From Icerya purchasi (Eukaryota > Arthropoda > Insecta > Hemiptera > Monophlebidae): DNA of 64,000 bases. Below, one piece after another: positions 34,316 through 44,730 of this stretch. Numbering within the stretch: position 1 is the stretch's first letter; the number at the start of each line of letters is the position of its first letter. The DNA lies in assembly GCA_039619475.1 (NCBI GenBank), contig CM077115.1, forward strand, positions 514,124,815-514,188,814. Reading direction: 5' to 3'. Under the pieces are notes generated by a model that was not told the DNA's origin, searched no databases, and saw only the letters and a program-made list of their open reading frames with translations. A program made the position numbers and the translations under genes.

Positions 34316-34497
34316 AAATATGCAGTAAATACTACATTTTATAAAGAAGGTGGTCCAGTATTTTTAAGGGTCGGTGAAGAAAGTTATATAGATATTGAAT
34401 CTGAATTTTCATGGCAGTGGATGGTATTTGGTCAACAGTTTAATGCTCTATGTTTTATGTTAGAATGCCGTTTTTATGGAGAAAGTCATCCTACAGA
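34316..34497 (+). CDS. Serine protease S28 family, coding exon 2
   Basis: Acceptor TTTGTGAATAG then KYAVNTTFYKEGGPVFLRVG, continuing to ALCFMLECRFYGESHPT; donor GTATGT at 34498. The exon begins in phase 0, matching exon 1, and ends after two bases of a codon, matching exon 3. The block GGPVFL, the W-x-x-x-G-Q region and the LEHRFYG-like block are conserved in S28 enzymes; here the His of that block is Cys (LECRFYG). There is no frame break. The exon lies between two Jockey-like relics, 17.5 kb from exon 1. Confidence 0.88.
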
Positions 34498-35739
34498 GTA
34501 TGTATTTCAATTACTTATTTCTATAATTTAATGAAGCTTATTTGCAAAGCTAAGTTTAATATTTAATGTTTTTGTCTAATGTAATCTAAATTTGCTTATG
34601 TAATTAAATTACAATTATAATTAATAAAGGTAGTTTACTTATTTTAAGTCAGAAGTCAACAAAATCTTTATTCTTCCTTTATTTAACTCATTCAGTATGG
34701 ATCTTTTTGGAATGAAGTTCTTTTACGCAGCTTAATTTTGATAACAATCATTTAATTTCTTGGGTGGTCGCGGCAGCAGGCAAACACGGCATTGTTTGTC
34801 AAAAACCCTTCCTTAGTTAAAAAATCGAGGGATCCTGAACTGGTTTTGCTGTATGTGGCCGAGAAGCGGAGATAGAAAGAAAGAAAGAAAGCCATATATT
34901 TTGACAAAAGTAAATTAAACAACCATAAAAGTGATAACGAAAAATTGCGTACCGGCTCAGCGAGACTTAACAGCAATGTCATAATGCTATAATCTAGTAT
35001 GCATAGATATTCATAAATACAATATAAACATAATAAAAATCATAATAAAAATTACAAAGGGAAAACAAAACAAAAGAAAATAAAAACCCTAGCTATATAA
35101 ATATACCGCCAATATTATAAATAAACCATGCCCATTAACTAAGTGGACTCACTGGTTAATTAAATTATGTTTAAGGGGAGGTAGGGTCTTGGAGGTCAAA
35201 AAAAGACAATTTTTTGATAATTTTTTTAGAGAATATGGTTAATGCAAGTTTATTTACATAATTCGTATATGATAAAGTAACATCTGAAGAATATTGTGTT
35301 ACATGTTCATTGAAAAATATAAAGAATTAAGCCAATGGCAGCAAATTTTCGTAGGCGCCTTGAAAAAAAGTTGTTTTGCGGTGCACCGCATAACTCAACA
35401 CTGGATTATCGGAAATGAAAAAACCAAAGTTTTATCATTAGTTAATGAGTTTCTGTAGGTAGCAACATCGAGTTTTTTAATTTATTTTTATTTTTTAATC
35501 GTTGGTAACACTTGGAATTGAAAATACCGATTTTCGAGTAAAAATTAGACATTTGTTATTGTAAAATAAATAATAATAATTTAAAAAAAAAAAAAAACTC
35601 GACGTTGCTACCTTGCAAATTGCCTATAAAAATAGTGTACCAAATTTCAGAACGATCGGTGCAGTAGATTTTGAGTTACAGAGTGCACCGACTTTGAAAA
35701 CGTTGTTTTGAGAAAGTTTTTTATAGTATAAAATCACAA

Positions 35740-36497
35740 ATTAAACGTTAATAAGGTAGTAATTTTTGTCTATACTCACTCAGAATCATCAATGCCAGGC
35801 CCATAAAGTGAAGAACTTTGATTTAGAATGCCCAAAGCATCTTTTTGGTCTTGACTACGACGAATTCTCTCTTCTTTGGTATGTCCCGCCGCTCGCTCAT
35901 CCGCTTTGCCAATTCATGTATTGTCCACTGATTGCGCCCATCCATGAGAACTTGGGCCTGTACTGATTCCTATCTCTTCCAGAAAGGTCAGATAAGGAAC
36001 ACAGCCTTCATTGAAGGTAGAGGCAGCCACATGAGCTGCAGACTCAACAATAATTGTCGAACCACTCTCAGTTTTTAGCGAAATTTTCCAAATAAGTTGG
36101 TTGATAGTCTCATTATTGTTTTGAGAGAATCCGCCAATACATCGCTCCAGGAGGGCATCTTTGCTCAGATGTTCATAAATTGGTGTTTAATCCCTTCTAG
36201 AACATCACTTTGCTGTGGGTGTTTGTCAGTTGAGGCGTAGTGATAATAAGTCGCCCAAATGGCCTTCTTCATTTCTTCTACAGAATGAGAATTGTAACAG
36301 ATGGCACGACCATAGTAAAGCATTAGTTTATCAATCAATTTAGCAGTGAGCTTGCCTTTACCGGAAATTGTTTTTCTTTGTATTTTCTTTGCAGCCTTAG
36401 TTTCAGTATCTATTACACTTTTTTTTATTAAACCGGGCAAACGGGTCTCCATCCTCTTCTGGACGTGTCCTACACATTCTTTTTTGTTGATTAACAT
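35740..36497 (-). pseudogene. Kolobok/Mutator-domain transposase, two lesions
   Basis: 36165-36497 reads NKKECVGHVQKRMETRLPGL, ISGKGKLTAKLIDKLMLYYG and ATYYHYASTDKHPQ. After a frameshift near 36175 the other frame continues with HLSKDALLERCIGGFSQNNN, ETINQLIW, AAHVAASTFNEG and a final LYGPGIDD. These blocks follow the order of insect transposases with the Mutator-like domain: C-x-x-H-V-Q-K-R, then G-K-G-x-L-T, then Q-N-N-N-E and NEG. One in-frame TGA lies in the C-terminal third. The N-terminal DNA-binding region is missing upstream of 36497. Confidence 0.8.
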
Positions 36498-36888
36498 ACA
36501 AAATCTTCGCTCAGCTCAGCGTTACTTGACACACAGTATTGCGCTTTCCGCCGCAAGCACAAGTCAGTGCCTCGACCACTACCATTCAAACACAAATACG
36601 TCTCTACCCCGATGCAGCAGTGCAAACGACCGGACTTGCAACAGAACACAGGGATTTTTGGTTTTGGCCGAGTAAGCATCTTTGACACGACAAAGCAGTG
36701 ATGCAACCTAGAATGACGTTTGAGAGATTGTGAATAGATGAACAAACAGAGACTAATTTCTAACTGAAACGTCGCTTAATCAAGAAATAGCATTACGCGT
36801 ACCGAATCCGTCTCAAGGTAGAGTTATAAACATTTACCTACCTGCGTAAATCTTTTTCAAAAAAATCAATTAAGGGATCATACAAAAG

Positions 36889-36964
36889 GGACAGAAAAAT
36901 ATGCTCTTTAATCCCGCTGTACGTCAGAGCCAGATAGTCGTTTTCGTTCTTTTACTAGAGTTAG
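36889..36964. repeat. 76-bp target-site duplication, left copy
   Basis: Repeated at 37600-37675 with one visible mismatch (CTGTACGTC against CTGTGCGTC). It flanks the RTE fragment directly. Confidence 0.92.
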
Positions 36965-37599
36965 TAAATCCATCAAAATAGATAACACGGTGTTAAAGAA
37001 GACCGTTAAGTTCAAATATCTGGGCTCAAATATTACCTCAGATGGGGATACACAATGCGACATAGATTCCCGCGTCCAAACAGCATGGATGAAATGGAGG
37101 CAGCTAACCGGGGTATTATGTGACAAAAGAATACCGATACGTCTCAAAGGGAGGATTTATAAAACGATTATCAGACCTGCAATGCTGTATGAAGCTGAAT
37201 GTTGGGCGACAACCACAAAAATGGAGCAAAAAATTCATGTGGCTGAAATGAAAATGTTACGCTGGTCTCTTGGGCACACGCTCCTTGACCATATCAAAAA
37301 CGAGGATATAAGGGAACGTATAGGAGTTGCACCTGTTGGTTTGAAATTACGGGAAGCGAGACTCCGATGGTACGGTCACATCATGAGAAAAACAGACAAT
37401 AGCCCTGTGAGGATGTTAATAGATTATAACCCTGGAGGAAAGCAACTACGAGGAAAACCGAGAAGACGATGGATAGACTCTGTCAACAACGACATGGTGG
37501 AAGTCGGTGTTGGGATAGAGGACGCCGAGGATCGTAGAAAATGGAAAAGACAGTGTTGCCAAACGGACCCCACACCGGGAAATCGTTAGGAAAGAAGAA
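36965..37599 (+). mobile_element. RTE-like 3' fragment, 5'-truncated, with 76-bp target duplication
   Basis: The open frame 36990-37589 (about 199 aa) reads KYLGSNITSDGDTQCDIDSR, IYKTIIRPAMLYEAECWATT, EMKMLRWSLGHTLLDHIKNE, LRWYGHIMRKTD and GKPRRRWIDSV. This is the region after the RT palm and the C-terminal tail of RTE-type endonuclease-reverse transcriptases. It is open to the natural stop at 37587-37589. It sits inside Kolobok-like transposon B and is flanked by the 76-bp direct repeats. It is 5'-truncated, so incapable of autonomous movement. Confidence 0.9.
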
Positions 37600-37675
37600 G
37601 GACAGAAAAATATGCTCTTTAATCCCGCTGTGCGTCAGAGCCAGATAGTCGTTTTCGTTCTTTTACTAGAGTTAG
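37600..37675. repeat. 76-bp target-site duplication, right copy
   Basis: Partner of 36889-36964. The near identity indicates a fairly recent insertion. Confidence 0.92.
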
Positions 37676-37828
37676 AGCTGCGCACAGTTATAACGTCATA
37701 TCTTTGTTAGTTTTGTTTCGATTTATTTGAAATTTTGACGCAATATTCTTGTGATGTTGTACATTCATTTTATGAAATAAAAAAAATCAATTTTTTTTTA
37801 CCTCCAAGACCCCCCCCCCCCCCCTTAA

Positions 37829-38693
37829 TCCGGCGATGCTTATATCTAACATACATACGGACTAGTTGCTCAGAATTATAATCTCCAATATTTCTGATAA
37901 GTACATTGCTATGATCGGGACACTGCTGGAAAAATTTTTTAGCCAAGCTGATTACGAATTCTTTTAAGTAGGGCAGCTGTAGCGAGATATGCAAACTATC
38001 AATTCTAGTCCAACGGGGGACTTTTAAAATGCACCGGCAACACCTATTTTGAAGCAACTGAAGTTGATTAAAATTAGAGCCTGAAATTGAGTACCAAACT
38101 GGAGCTGAATACGTCAATACAGGTCTGATGACGCTTTTATAGATAATTAGTTTATTAGCATTACTCAGGTATGATCTACGATTTAAAATCGGATACAAGG
38201 CTGCGATAGCTCTATTAGTCTTCACTTCCGCGTGCTTTACGTGCTCTTTAAAAGTTAATCTTCTATCTAGGATTACCCCAAGGTATCGAACATGCTCTGC
38301 CCACTTAATACTAGTCCCTTCAATACACACTTGCCTTGGTGGAGTGGGGTATCTGCGAGTAAAAAGTATCGCTTCTGTTTTGGACGAGTTAATTACACAT
38401 TTACATTTTTCTAAATATTTTAAAAGTCGCAAGCTGTGCAGCTGAAGTCGATTATAAATAGTAGATGTTCTGTATGAACTGCAGTATAAAGCAGTGTCAT
38501 CGGCATACAAAGCCAAATTGGTATGCTGCAGTTTCGGAAGATCGGAAAAATAAATTGTAAAGAGAAAAGGGCCTAGAACACTTAGAGAATTTGCTGGCAG
38601 TATGGGTGTTTGAAATGCATACCGAGCTATGTTGACTGGGAGAAGTTTTGTAAAAAACCTGAAAAGGCATATCGACATGGTAATTGCTGCCAA
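37829..38693 (-). pseudogene. Jockey-like reverse transcriptase C-terminal half
   Basis: An open minus-strand frame with LSVLGPFLFTIYFSDLPKLQ, LALYADDTALYCSS (intact YADD), HVRYLGVILDRRLTFKEHV, YKSVIRPVLTYSAPVWYS and LQLLQNRCCRCILKVPRW. These are the palm, thumb and post-RT blocks of Jockey-clade enzymes. The usual V-P-Q-G-S-V-L-G-P block is altered just before SVLGP. The endonuclease and fingers are missing (5' truncation at about 38735). The frame is interrupted at its last codons by transposon B. Confidence 0.85.
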
Positions 38694-38739
38694 ATAATGT
38701 TAAGAACTTTCTAAAAAGATCCATTTGGCGGGTTATTTG

Positions 38740-39499
38740 ATATATATTTTTTTAAAGAAATATTCGTTAGTGACAGGTGAGAAGACATTGTGCGATTTTC
38801 AATCAGAAATTTTCTTATTGGACACAGGGTAAACCCTCATGACATCTCTGTTTTTTCCCCCAGAGACATTACTGCCTTTAAGCGGGCGGGTTTTTGAGGT
38901 TTTTTTTTTTATTTTATTTCATTTAAAATACCGCAATTTTCCCCTTCCGCAAATATTTTGTTTATATTTTTTTTTGTATAAAAAAGCATAATGTTCTGTA
39001 ATGTTCTGCTAGGCAGATCTATACCCATTATGGGACACTGAAAGGAATGTGTTGTTGGCACCCAAAATTTTTCAATATTTTTTACTTTTTTTTATTATAA
39101 TTTTTAGCACAATAAATTAAATTTATCATAAAAAAATTCTGTAAATATTCATTTTATGTATCATGTAGTTGATTGAGAAATAAAAATGCAAGTTTTATAG
39201 AGAAAAAGTATATATTTTTATTAATGAACTAATATATTTTTTTTTTTTTTGTATATAAAAATGAACTGAACTACTTTCAAGAAGAGAAACGCAAATTTAA
39301 AATCTTTCATTTTTACTGTACTGAGTATTTTGGGAAAATAAACTTAAATTTCGCATATATAAAATGAAATGTTTTATTGTTTAAGAATGTAAAGCCCCTT
39401 GGTGGCTGAAGCCCAGAGCTACAGCCCCTCCTGGCCCTCATTTAAATCCATCTCTAACTGTTAGCAGACAAGTTATACATACACAGTGAACCATTCATT
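38740..39499. other. Intron sequence without recognised feature
   Basis: AT-rich with several T-runs. Nothing coding was recognised. Confidence 0.4.
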
Positions 39500-39900
39500 A
39501 TTGACCAAAGTTAAAAATACATCTAAAATAACAGAAGAAGAAATCAATAAAATAATTTAAAGTTTAAAAAAGAAAACAGCAACTGGACCAGATAATCTAT
39601 CTGATATATTCTTAAATGTATTTAAAAGTAATATCCAGCAGTCAAAACAAAATATTTAAATAAATTATTTGAAAAAATCCATTATCTAGATATATAGAAT
39701 GAAAACAGAATAGCAATAATGCAAAGATTCAATAAACGGAATGAAGAATCTGTATCATAAGAGATATGTTCAAAATGAAATCAAAAAGTTCTATTCAATC
39801 CAAAATATTATGAATAAAGATCAATATGTCGCACTGGAGGGGAAATCAACAGAGTTAACTGCTTGCAGAATGTACAAAACTATTAAAATACAAAAATAAA
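39500..39900 (+). pseudogene. Short degraded RT-like fragment
   Basis: The plus strand reads KITEEEINKII, a stop, then SLKKKTATGPDNLSDIFLNV, which resembles the start of a non-LTR RT domain (I-x-x-L-K-x-K-x-A-x-G-P-D). The rest to 39900 is Lys/Asn-rich and cannot be assigned. Confidence 0.4.
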
Positions 39901-40159
39901 TCATAATGCCCCTAGAACCCATTATAGTGATTAGTCTGGCACTGATTGTGACAGAGACGCTCCATCAGTTAGAGAAACGGTTGACAGAGAAGGAGGAGTG
40001 GCCGACTCAAGTGCCGGCTGAAGATACTACCTAGAAGAAAACATTGTCCAGTATATTCTTGATGTATTAGTACCTATTGTGCAATTAGTAGGAACAAGGT
40101 TGTGCAATATTCTAGAATGTTCTGGCATAGTGGCTAATGGCTCAGAAAAGCCTGAAGTA

Positions 40160-40420
40160 TGCAAATGAAGCATGACCTTGAATAGGTACAGATGTCCTTG
40201 AGTAGTGACGGGCGTCCCTGGACTGGAGTGGGTGCCAAAGGAGGTAGGGACGGGTGCCCTTAGGCAGGAGTAGATATCCCATGGGTAGGCTCAAGTGACC
40301 TTGAATGAGTGACCTAGAATTGAGGTTATTCGGTGACCTTGAATTGGGGGGGCGAGGGTGAAGCGACCTCCAAAACCTGACCGGATGACCTTGGAAAAGT
40401 GGTTGGTGTAGTTGAAACAT
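40160..40420. repeat. Degenerate GACCTTGAAT minisatellite-like tract
   Basis: Blocks related to GTGACCTTGAAT recur irregularly (about 40170, 40290, 40335, 40388), separated by GGGTGCCC-like sequence. No function is apparent. Confidence 0.45.
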
Positions 40421-40534
40421 TGTGCCCCCTCTGATGGTACCACCACACTCCCCGTCACCTGCTCACTAACTGTCCCAGAACAGAGATAGATACCCTACTA
40501 ACTTCAGTAGTCATGCAACCAGATAGTTTAATAA

Positions 40535-41645
40535 GCGGACAATTTTCTCCGGTTAGTTAAATTTATCAAAATCAGCTTGGCTAATAACGATTCGTCAGAC
40601 ACCTGTATCAAGTTCAAAAACAAATGGTGTACCATGTAAATTTGCATTTATGTAAATTGGTGCACCAGTATCAGGTGTAGCATCTATTTGGTTTATGCGA
40701 TAAACAGGGAAGGTGTTTTCTTTTAATTTTTACGTTTACAAATAATGCCAATGTGACCTTGTGTTAAACACTTATTACAATACAACGATTTTGGATCTAC
40801 TTTACAGTCAGGAACTTTGTGATTTCCTTCACATCGATAGCATACAATATCTTTTGTACATGAATGTAACATCCGTTTTTTCTGAACATATTTGTTTTTA
40901 TCGGCTTTTGTATTTTTCTGATTTCCCTCTTCACTTAACCTCATCCTATATGTTGTATTTACTTTATGTACATTATTAATAATTATTGATGCTGAATTTA
41001 TTGTAGAATTTTGTAATATACCCTACGCTCCCGCTTCAGCATGCGCCATTTCAAACGTCTTTACGAATGGTATGTTATCTTCGCAAAATAACCGATTTAA
41101 CATAGATTTGGAATGCAACCGCAATACAAATATGCCACATAAAATACATTCCAAAATTTTATCTTCATATTTACAAGGGATTGCCAAACAGCGTTAAATA
41201 TGTACCGACAGATTGGTTAGCTCGTTGTTTTCGATTCAAAAAAATATGCGTACTTGGAATAATTAGTAGTTCTGGCTATAAATGATTGAGAAGAACCTGT
41301 TGTATTTCATCATAAGTTTTTTATGTGTACGAACCTGGATATATTAATGATTTCAGTGAGTGATGATGCTTTGATTTTAACATTGAAATAAACGTGAGTT
41401 TCTTATTTTCTGGATTTACATCATGAACTGTGAAATAAGTAACTAAACGATCCAGATAATCTGTAAATGTTTCTCGGTTTTCATCAAACGGATCCGGGTA
41501 AACGAACTAGTACAGTAACCGCAGGTTTTGATGTAAATGTTTGTACTAACTTCTATAACGCTTGGTTTTGTGTTTGTAAAGCGGCTAACATTTTATCTGT
41601 TTTCGTTTCTTTGTTCAACGACGACGTTTGATTATCATTCGGCAT
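40535..41645 (-). pseudogene. Ty3/Gypsy-like gag and protease relic
   Basis: The minus strand starts with an ATG at 41645 (MPNDNQTSSLNKETKTDKML), followed by a degraded capsid-like region. At 40723-40944 two zinc-knuckle-like motifs appear (CYRCEGNHKVPDC; CNKCLTQGHIGIIC). Next, at 40540-40720, comes a protease region with GAPIYINANLHGTPFVFELD and a D-T-G triad, then VISQADF. Order and motifs fit a gag-protease of the Ty3/Gypsy type. RT, integrase and LTRs are absent, and stops are frequent. Confidence 0.65.
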
Positions 41646-42046
41646 TATAATTGTAACTAAATGATGTTACTGTAAATTCAAATTATATTTACTCACCAAA
41701 TAGGTTCGAATTTATATATTACCGTCGACTGCGTCGATTTATTATGCTTTCACGTGACGTTTTAATAACTAAATATCGATGTAAACTTATAATGTTATGA
41801 ATAACAAATTATATATCAACTACATATTTCGTAATCATAATTACCATCGTAATCGTAATAATAATACCAAAAAGTAAATACACATATGCATGTATCAATT
41901 GTGCTTGCTCTGTGTAACCATATTACTATATGCTAAATATGCTATCATAGTACATAACAGCTAAATAATAATGTTTAATATATATATATATCTAACAATA
42001 TTCATTTACAACTGAAAATGAAAGAGAATAATTATTTTCATTGCAG
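41646..42046. other. End of S28 intron 2
   Basis: AT-rich sequence ending in a good acceptor, TTATTTTCATTGCAG. No other feature. Confidence 0.5.
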
Positions 42047-42282
42047 AGATACAAGAGTAGAAAATTTGAAATACTTAACAACTGATCAGATATTAGCTGA
42101 TATAGCCTACTTTATTAACGGAATGAATCAAAAATACAAATTACCAGAAAACCAAAAATGGGTTCTGTTTGGAACTTCAATATCCGCTTCATACGCCACG
42201 TGGGCTCGAGTGAAATATCCCTATCTCGTTTACGGCGCTGTTGCATCAAGTGCTCCTCTTCTATCCATAGTAGACTTCCGTG
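42047..42282 (+). CDS. Serine protease S28 family, coding exon 3 (nucleophile region)
   Basis: The exon begins after TTTTCATTGCAG; its first base completes the codon left open by exon 2. It reads DTRVENLKYLTTDQILADIA, then KWVLFGTSISASYATWARVK and YLVYGAVASSAPLLSIVDF. In S28 enzymes the nucleophile lies in G-G-S-Y-x-G; here the aligned block is G-T-S-I-S-A. The Ser is kept, but Gly2, Tyr and the last Gly are changed. The best donor is GTTTGT at 42283, leaving a split codon; reading on gives only Gly-Leu and a stop. Exons for the lid and the Asp/His of the triad were not found downstream. Confidence 0.85.
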
Positions 42283-42959
42283 GTTTGTAAATACTTTTCA
42301 TCTTAAATACGTTTAAACCCTAATTTTTTATAGTTTTGTTAACATTTTATACATGTTATGACTTTATATTTACATAGAAGGTTTGCAGATGTATGTATCC
42401 ATAAAATGTATATTAACATACGTGACGTTTCATCCCAGCAAGTTTACAAACTGGCCAGTATAGTTGCAAATATATGATCCTAGATAAATCTAAAAAATTA
42501 ACTACTTAAGATGCCGTGTCTTTGTACTGGTTAAGACAAAATATTGATTTTTGATATTCTCGCATGTAACAAAATTTTAACATTGAAAAGTTTTTATTGT
42601 TGATCAGTTATTCTCTGTAAATAATAAATCACGGATAAAATGTTCTTCAAAAAAATGTGCAAGCCTCAAACTATCGATTACACTGGTCTGCAAAAAAAAA
42701 ATGTTTTCTCTCCTTCTGATTTTTATGCATAATTATTACAAATTTAATATTTCTGAATAGAAATATAGTATACAAAATTACAAATCACGTATACATTTTT
42801 TTTAATGTAATTTTTCAATAAAACTCTTTTTTTTTTGCTTCAAATTTAAATTATATATTTTATAACTGATACAATATTAGATAAAATTTGTTCCAAAACT
42901 TCAAAAACCATTAGATAATCTAATTACTTGCTATTAATAGTATTTCACTTTGTAGTATT
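42283..42959. other. S28 intron 3, start; no recognised feature
   Basis: AT-rich, with several homopolymer runs. The next S28 exon was not found here or elsewhere to the end of the window. Confidence 0.45.
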
Positions 42960-42964
42960 TTTCC

Positions 42965-44140
42965 TTTTCATATTTTCTATTGGAGTTTCGCGACGAATCG
43001 ACCAACAAAAATCGGCAAGCATTGCTTCTAACCATTTCCCGTTGTAGCGCCTCTCTATGTACACTATGTCTTGATGAAACCTTTCACCATGTTCATCTGA
43101 TGCTGCTCAAGATTTTCGGGGAAGAAATCTAAGTGAGAGTTTAAAAAATGAATTTTAAGGTCCATGTTGCATTTCAGAGCTTTATATTCAGAAAGAAGTT
43201 CTTGGATGATTTCCTGGTGATTTTCATTTTTCTTGTTTCCAAGAAAATTATGATACACTTCTACGAAAGCGGTCCATGTTCTTTTTTCAGCTGTATTCAA
43301 CGTACTTATAAAATTTGAGTTCTGCATAAGCCCTCGTATTTGATTCCTTCTTTCAATTTTGCGTTGCTGATTCGAGGAAATTTGGTTTTGAGATATTGAA
43401 AGCCTTCGCCATCTCTTTTCATGGCTTTTACAAAATTTTTCATAAGACTCAGCGGAGTGGTGGTAAAAAAAATTTTTCACTTTGAACTAAAGGTTCTTCT
43501 TTTACACGCTTGACTCCGGGCATCAAACTCCCTCTTTTTGGCCAATTCTTCACTACGTAGTGCTTATCTCTAGCGCGACTGTCTCACTCGCATAAAAAAC
43601 AACAAAATTTTGTGTATCCTCCTTGCAATCCAATTAACATTGCTACAACTGTTAGATCAGCACAAATGTTCCACGTGTACTGTAAATATTGAATTTTTTC
43701 CAATAACAACTTCATATTTCTATAATTTTCTTTCATGTTTGTTGCATGTGCTAGGAGAATTGAAGGATATTTATTGTCATTCTGAAGTAATACAGCCTTT
43801 AAACTGATTTTGGACGAATCAATAAAAAGTCGCCATTCCTCCGATCCTTCAGGAAAACCTATTTCTTGTAGAAGTCCTTTAGCATCATTACAAAAAACCA
43901 AATCACCCTCTTTGGTGAAATAACATAAAATCTTCTTGTCTGTTACGAATATATGAGACCTTCGTATTTTTATCTAACAAATTCTATTGTAATCTTGATC
44001 CGAGAAGTTGAGCCCTAGATTTTGAGGGTCCTAAATCGCGAACAAAGTCATTCAAAACAGATTTCGTAAGAAGACGAGGTTTTGTTAAGTCTATATACAA
44101 TGATGAAGAAATAGAGGAAATACTCGATTAACTAAGTGTA
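42965..44140 (-). pseudogene. Relic of an insect repeat-family protein of unknown class
   Basis: Minus-strand frames 43584-43901 (CNDAKGLLQEIGFPEGSEEW, RLFIDSSKISLKAVLLQNDN, GLQGGYTKFCCFLCE), 43064-43480 (AFVEVYHNFLGNKKNENHQE, KIHFLNSHLDFFPENL) and, after a frameshift, 42965-43070 (DEHGERFHQDIVYIERRYNG, KWLEAMLADFCW). Upstream, to 44140, LTKPRLLTKSV- and ARAQLLGSRLQ-like segments appear with stops. I know this set of blocks as a multi-copy protein of insect genomes, usually left uncharacterised and probably transposon-borne, but I cannot name its superfamily. It is broken by at least three frameshifts. Confidence 0.55.
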
Positions 44141-44514
44141 GAATAAGCGTTTCTGATATCGTTCTCTCTTTTTCTTTCGGCACGAGTGTCGTTTTTGGGT
44201 GTACAAATACGATCTGAACTGAAAGAGCACCGTTAACACAAGAACGACAGACAAAATATGTATAATTTTGAGCTATTAAAAAAAAGCATTTTAAATAAAT
44301 ATATACGTGATAGTAAAAAATGGAAAACAAATCCGGATAAAGTCCTCATATTCATCATATTTTTACTTAAAGGAGGATTTTGTTGTTATCAGCGATAGTA
44401 AAAATCGAAAAAAACCCAGCAAAAAATAATGTACATTAACAAAAATGTTATCAGTTAAACCAATTTCTGACTTCTAAGTATTTTTTACCCTACAACTTTC
44501 TTGTCAATTTTTTT
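44141..44514. other. Unassigned sequence before the I/R1-like element
   Basis: No coding or repeat signal was recognised. Confidence 0.4.
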
Positions 44515-44518
44515 CTAG

Positions 44519-44730
44519 CGTTCCTTCGGTGTTGCTTGCCTCCTTTAACTAGGTTGGTTGATAGCATACCAGGACCCATTCGCAAGGATTTATTTGAGCG
44601 ATGGGAGCTTCTTGTTCCTTTTCTAAAATTTTACATAGCATTTCTTTGGTGTTGCTTGCCTCTTTTAATTAAGTTGATTGATAGCATACAAGGTCCCAGA
44701 CGCAATGATTGCTTTGAGCGATGGGTGCTG
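44519..44730 (+). repeat. Two tandem ~119-bp repeat units in the 5' region
   Basis: Units begin near 44519 and 44638, both with GGTGTTGCTTGCCTC, TTGATAGCATAC and TTTGAGCGATGGG. They resemble the 5' monomers that carry promoters in some LINEs. A shorter third relative (GAGCGGTGGATC) lies near 44798. Confidence 0.8.

Larger units (their letters stand above)
35175..37824 (-). mobile_element. Kolobok-like DNA transposon B with TTAA target duplication
   Basis: TTAA at 35171-35174 and 37825-37828. Terminal inverted repeats of the form GGGG..GGTCTTGGAGGT: left GGGGAGGTAGGGTCTTGGAG, right with a run of 18 C. The inner region is T/A-rich. The element holds a transposase relic on the minus strand and a later RTE insertion on the plus strand. 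Same superfamily call as transposon A: TTAA, G-rich ends and the same transposase domain. Confidence 0.85.
34640..38735 (-). mobile_element. Jockey-like element split by Kolobok-like transposon B
   Basis: The RT coding part is at 37829-38693, and the last codons of the frame plus the 3' UTR are at about 34640-35170. The frame reads KHRRIK up to the TTAA at 37825 and resumes across the transposon at 35174 as HNLINQ followed by a stop, which shows the two parts were once joined. The 3' UTR includes an AGAAAGAAAGAAAGAAAG microsatellite at 34876-34892. The exact 3' end is uncertain. Confidence 0.8.
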
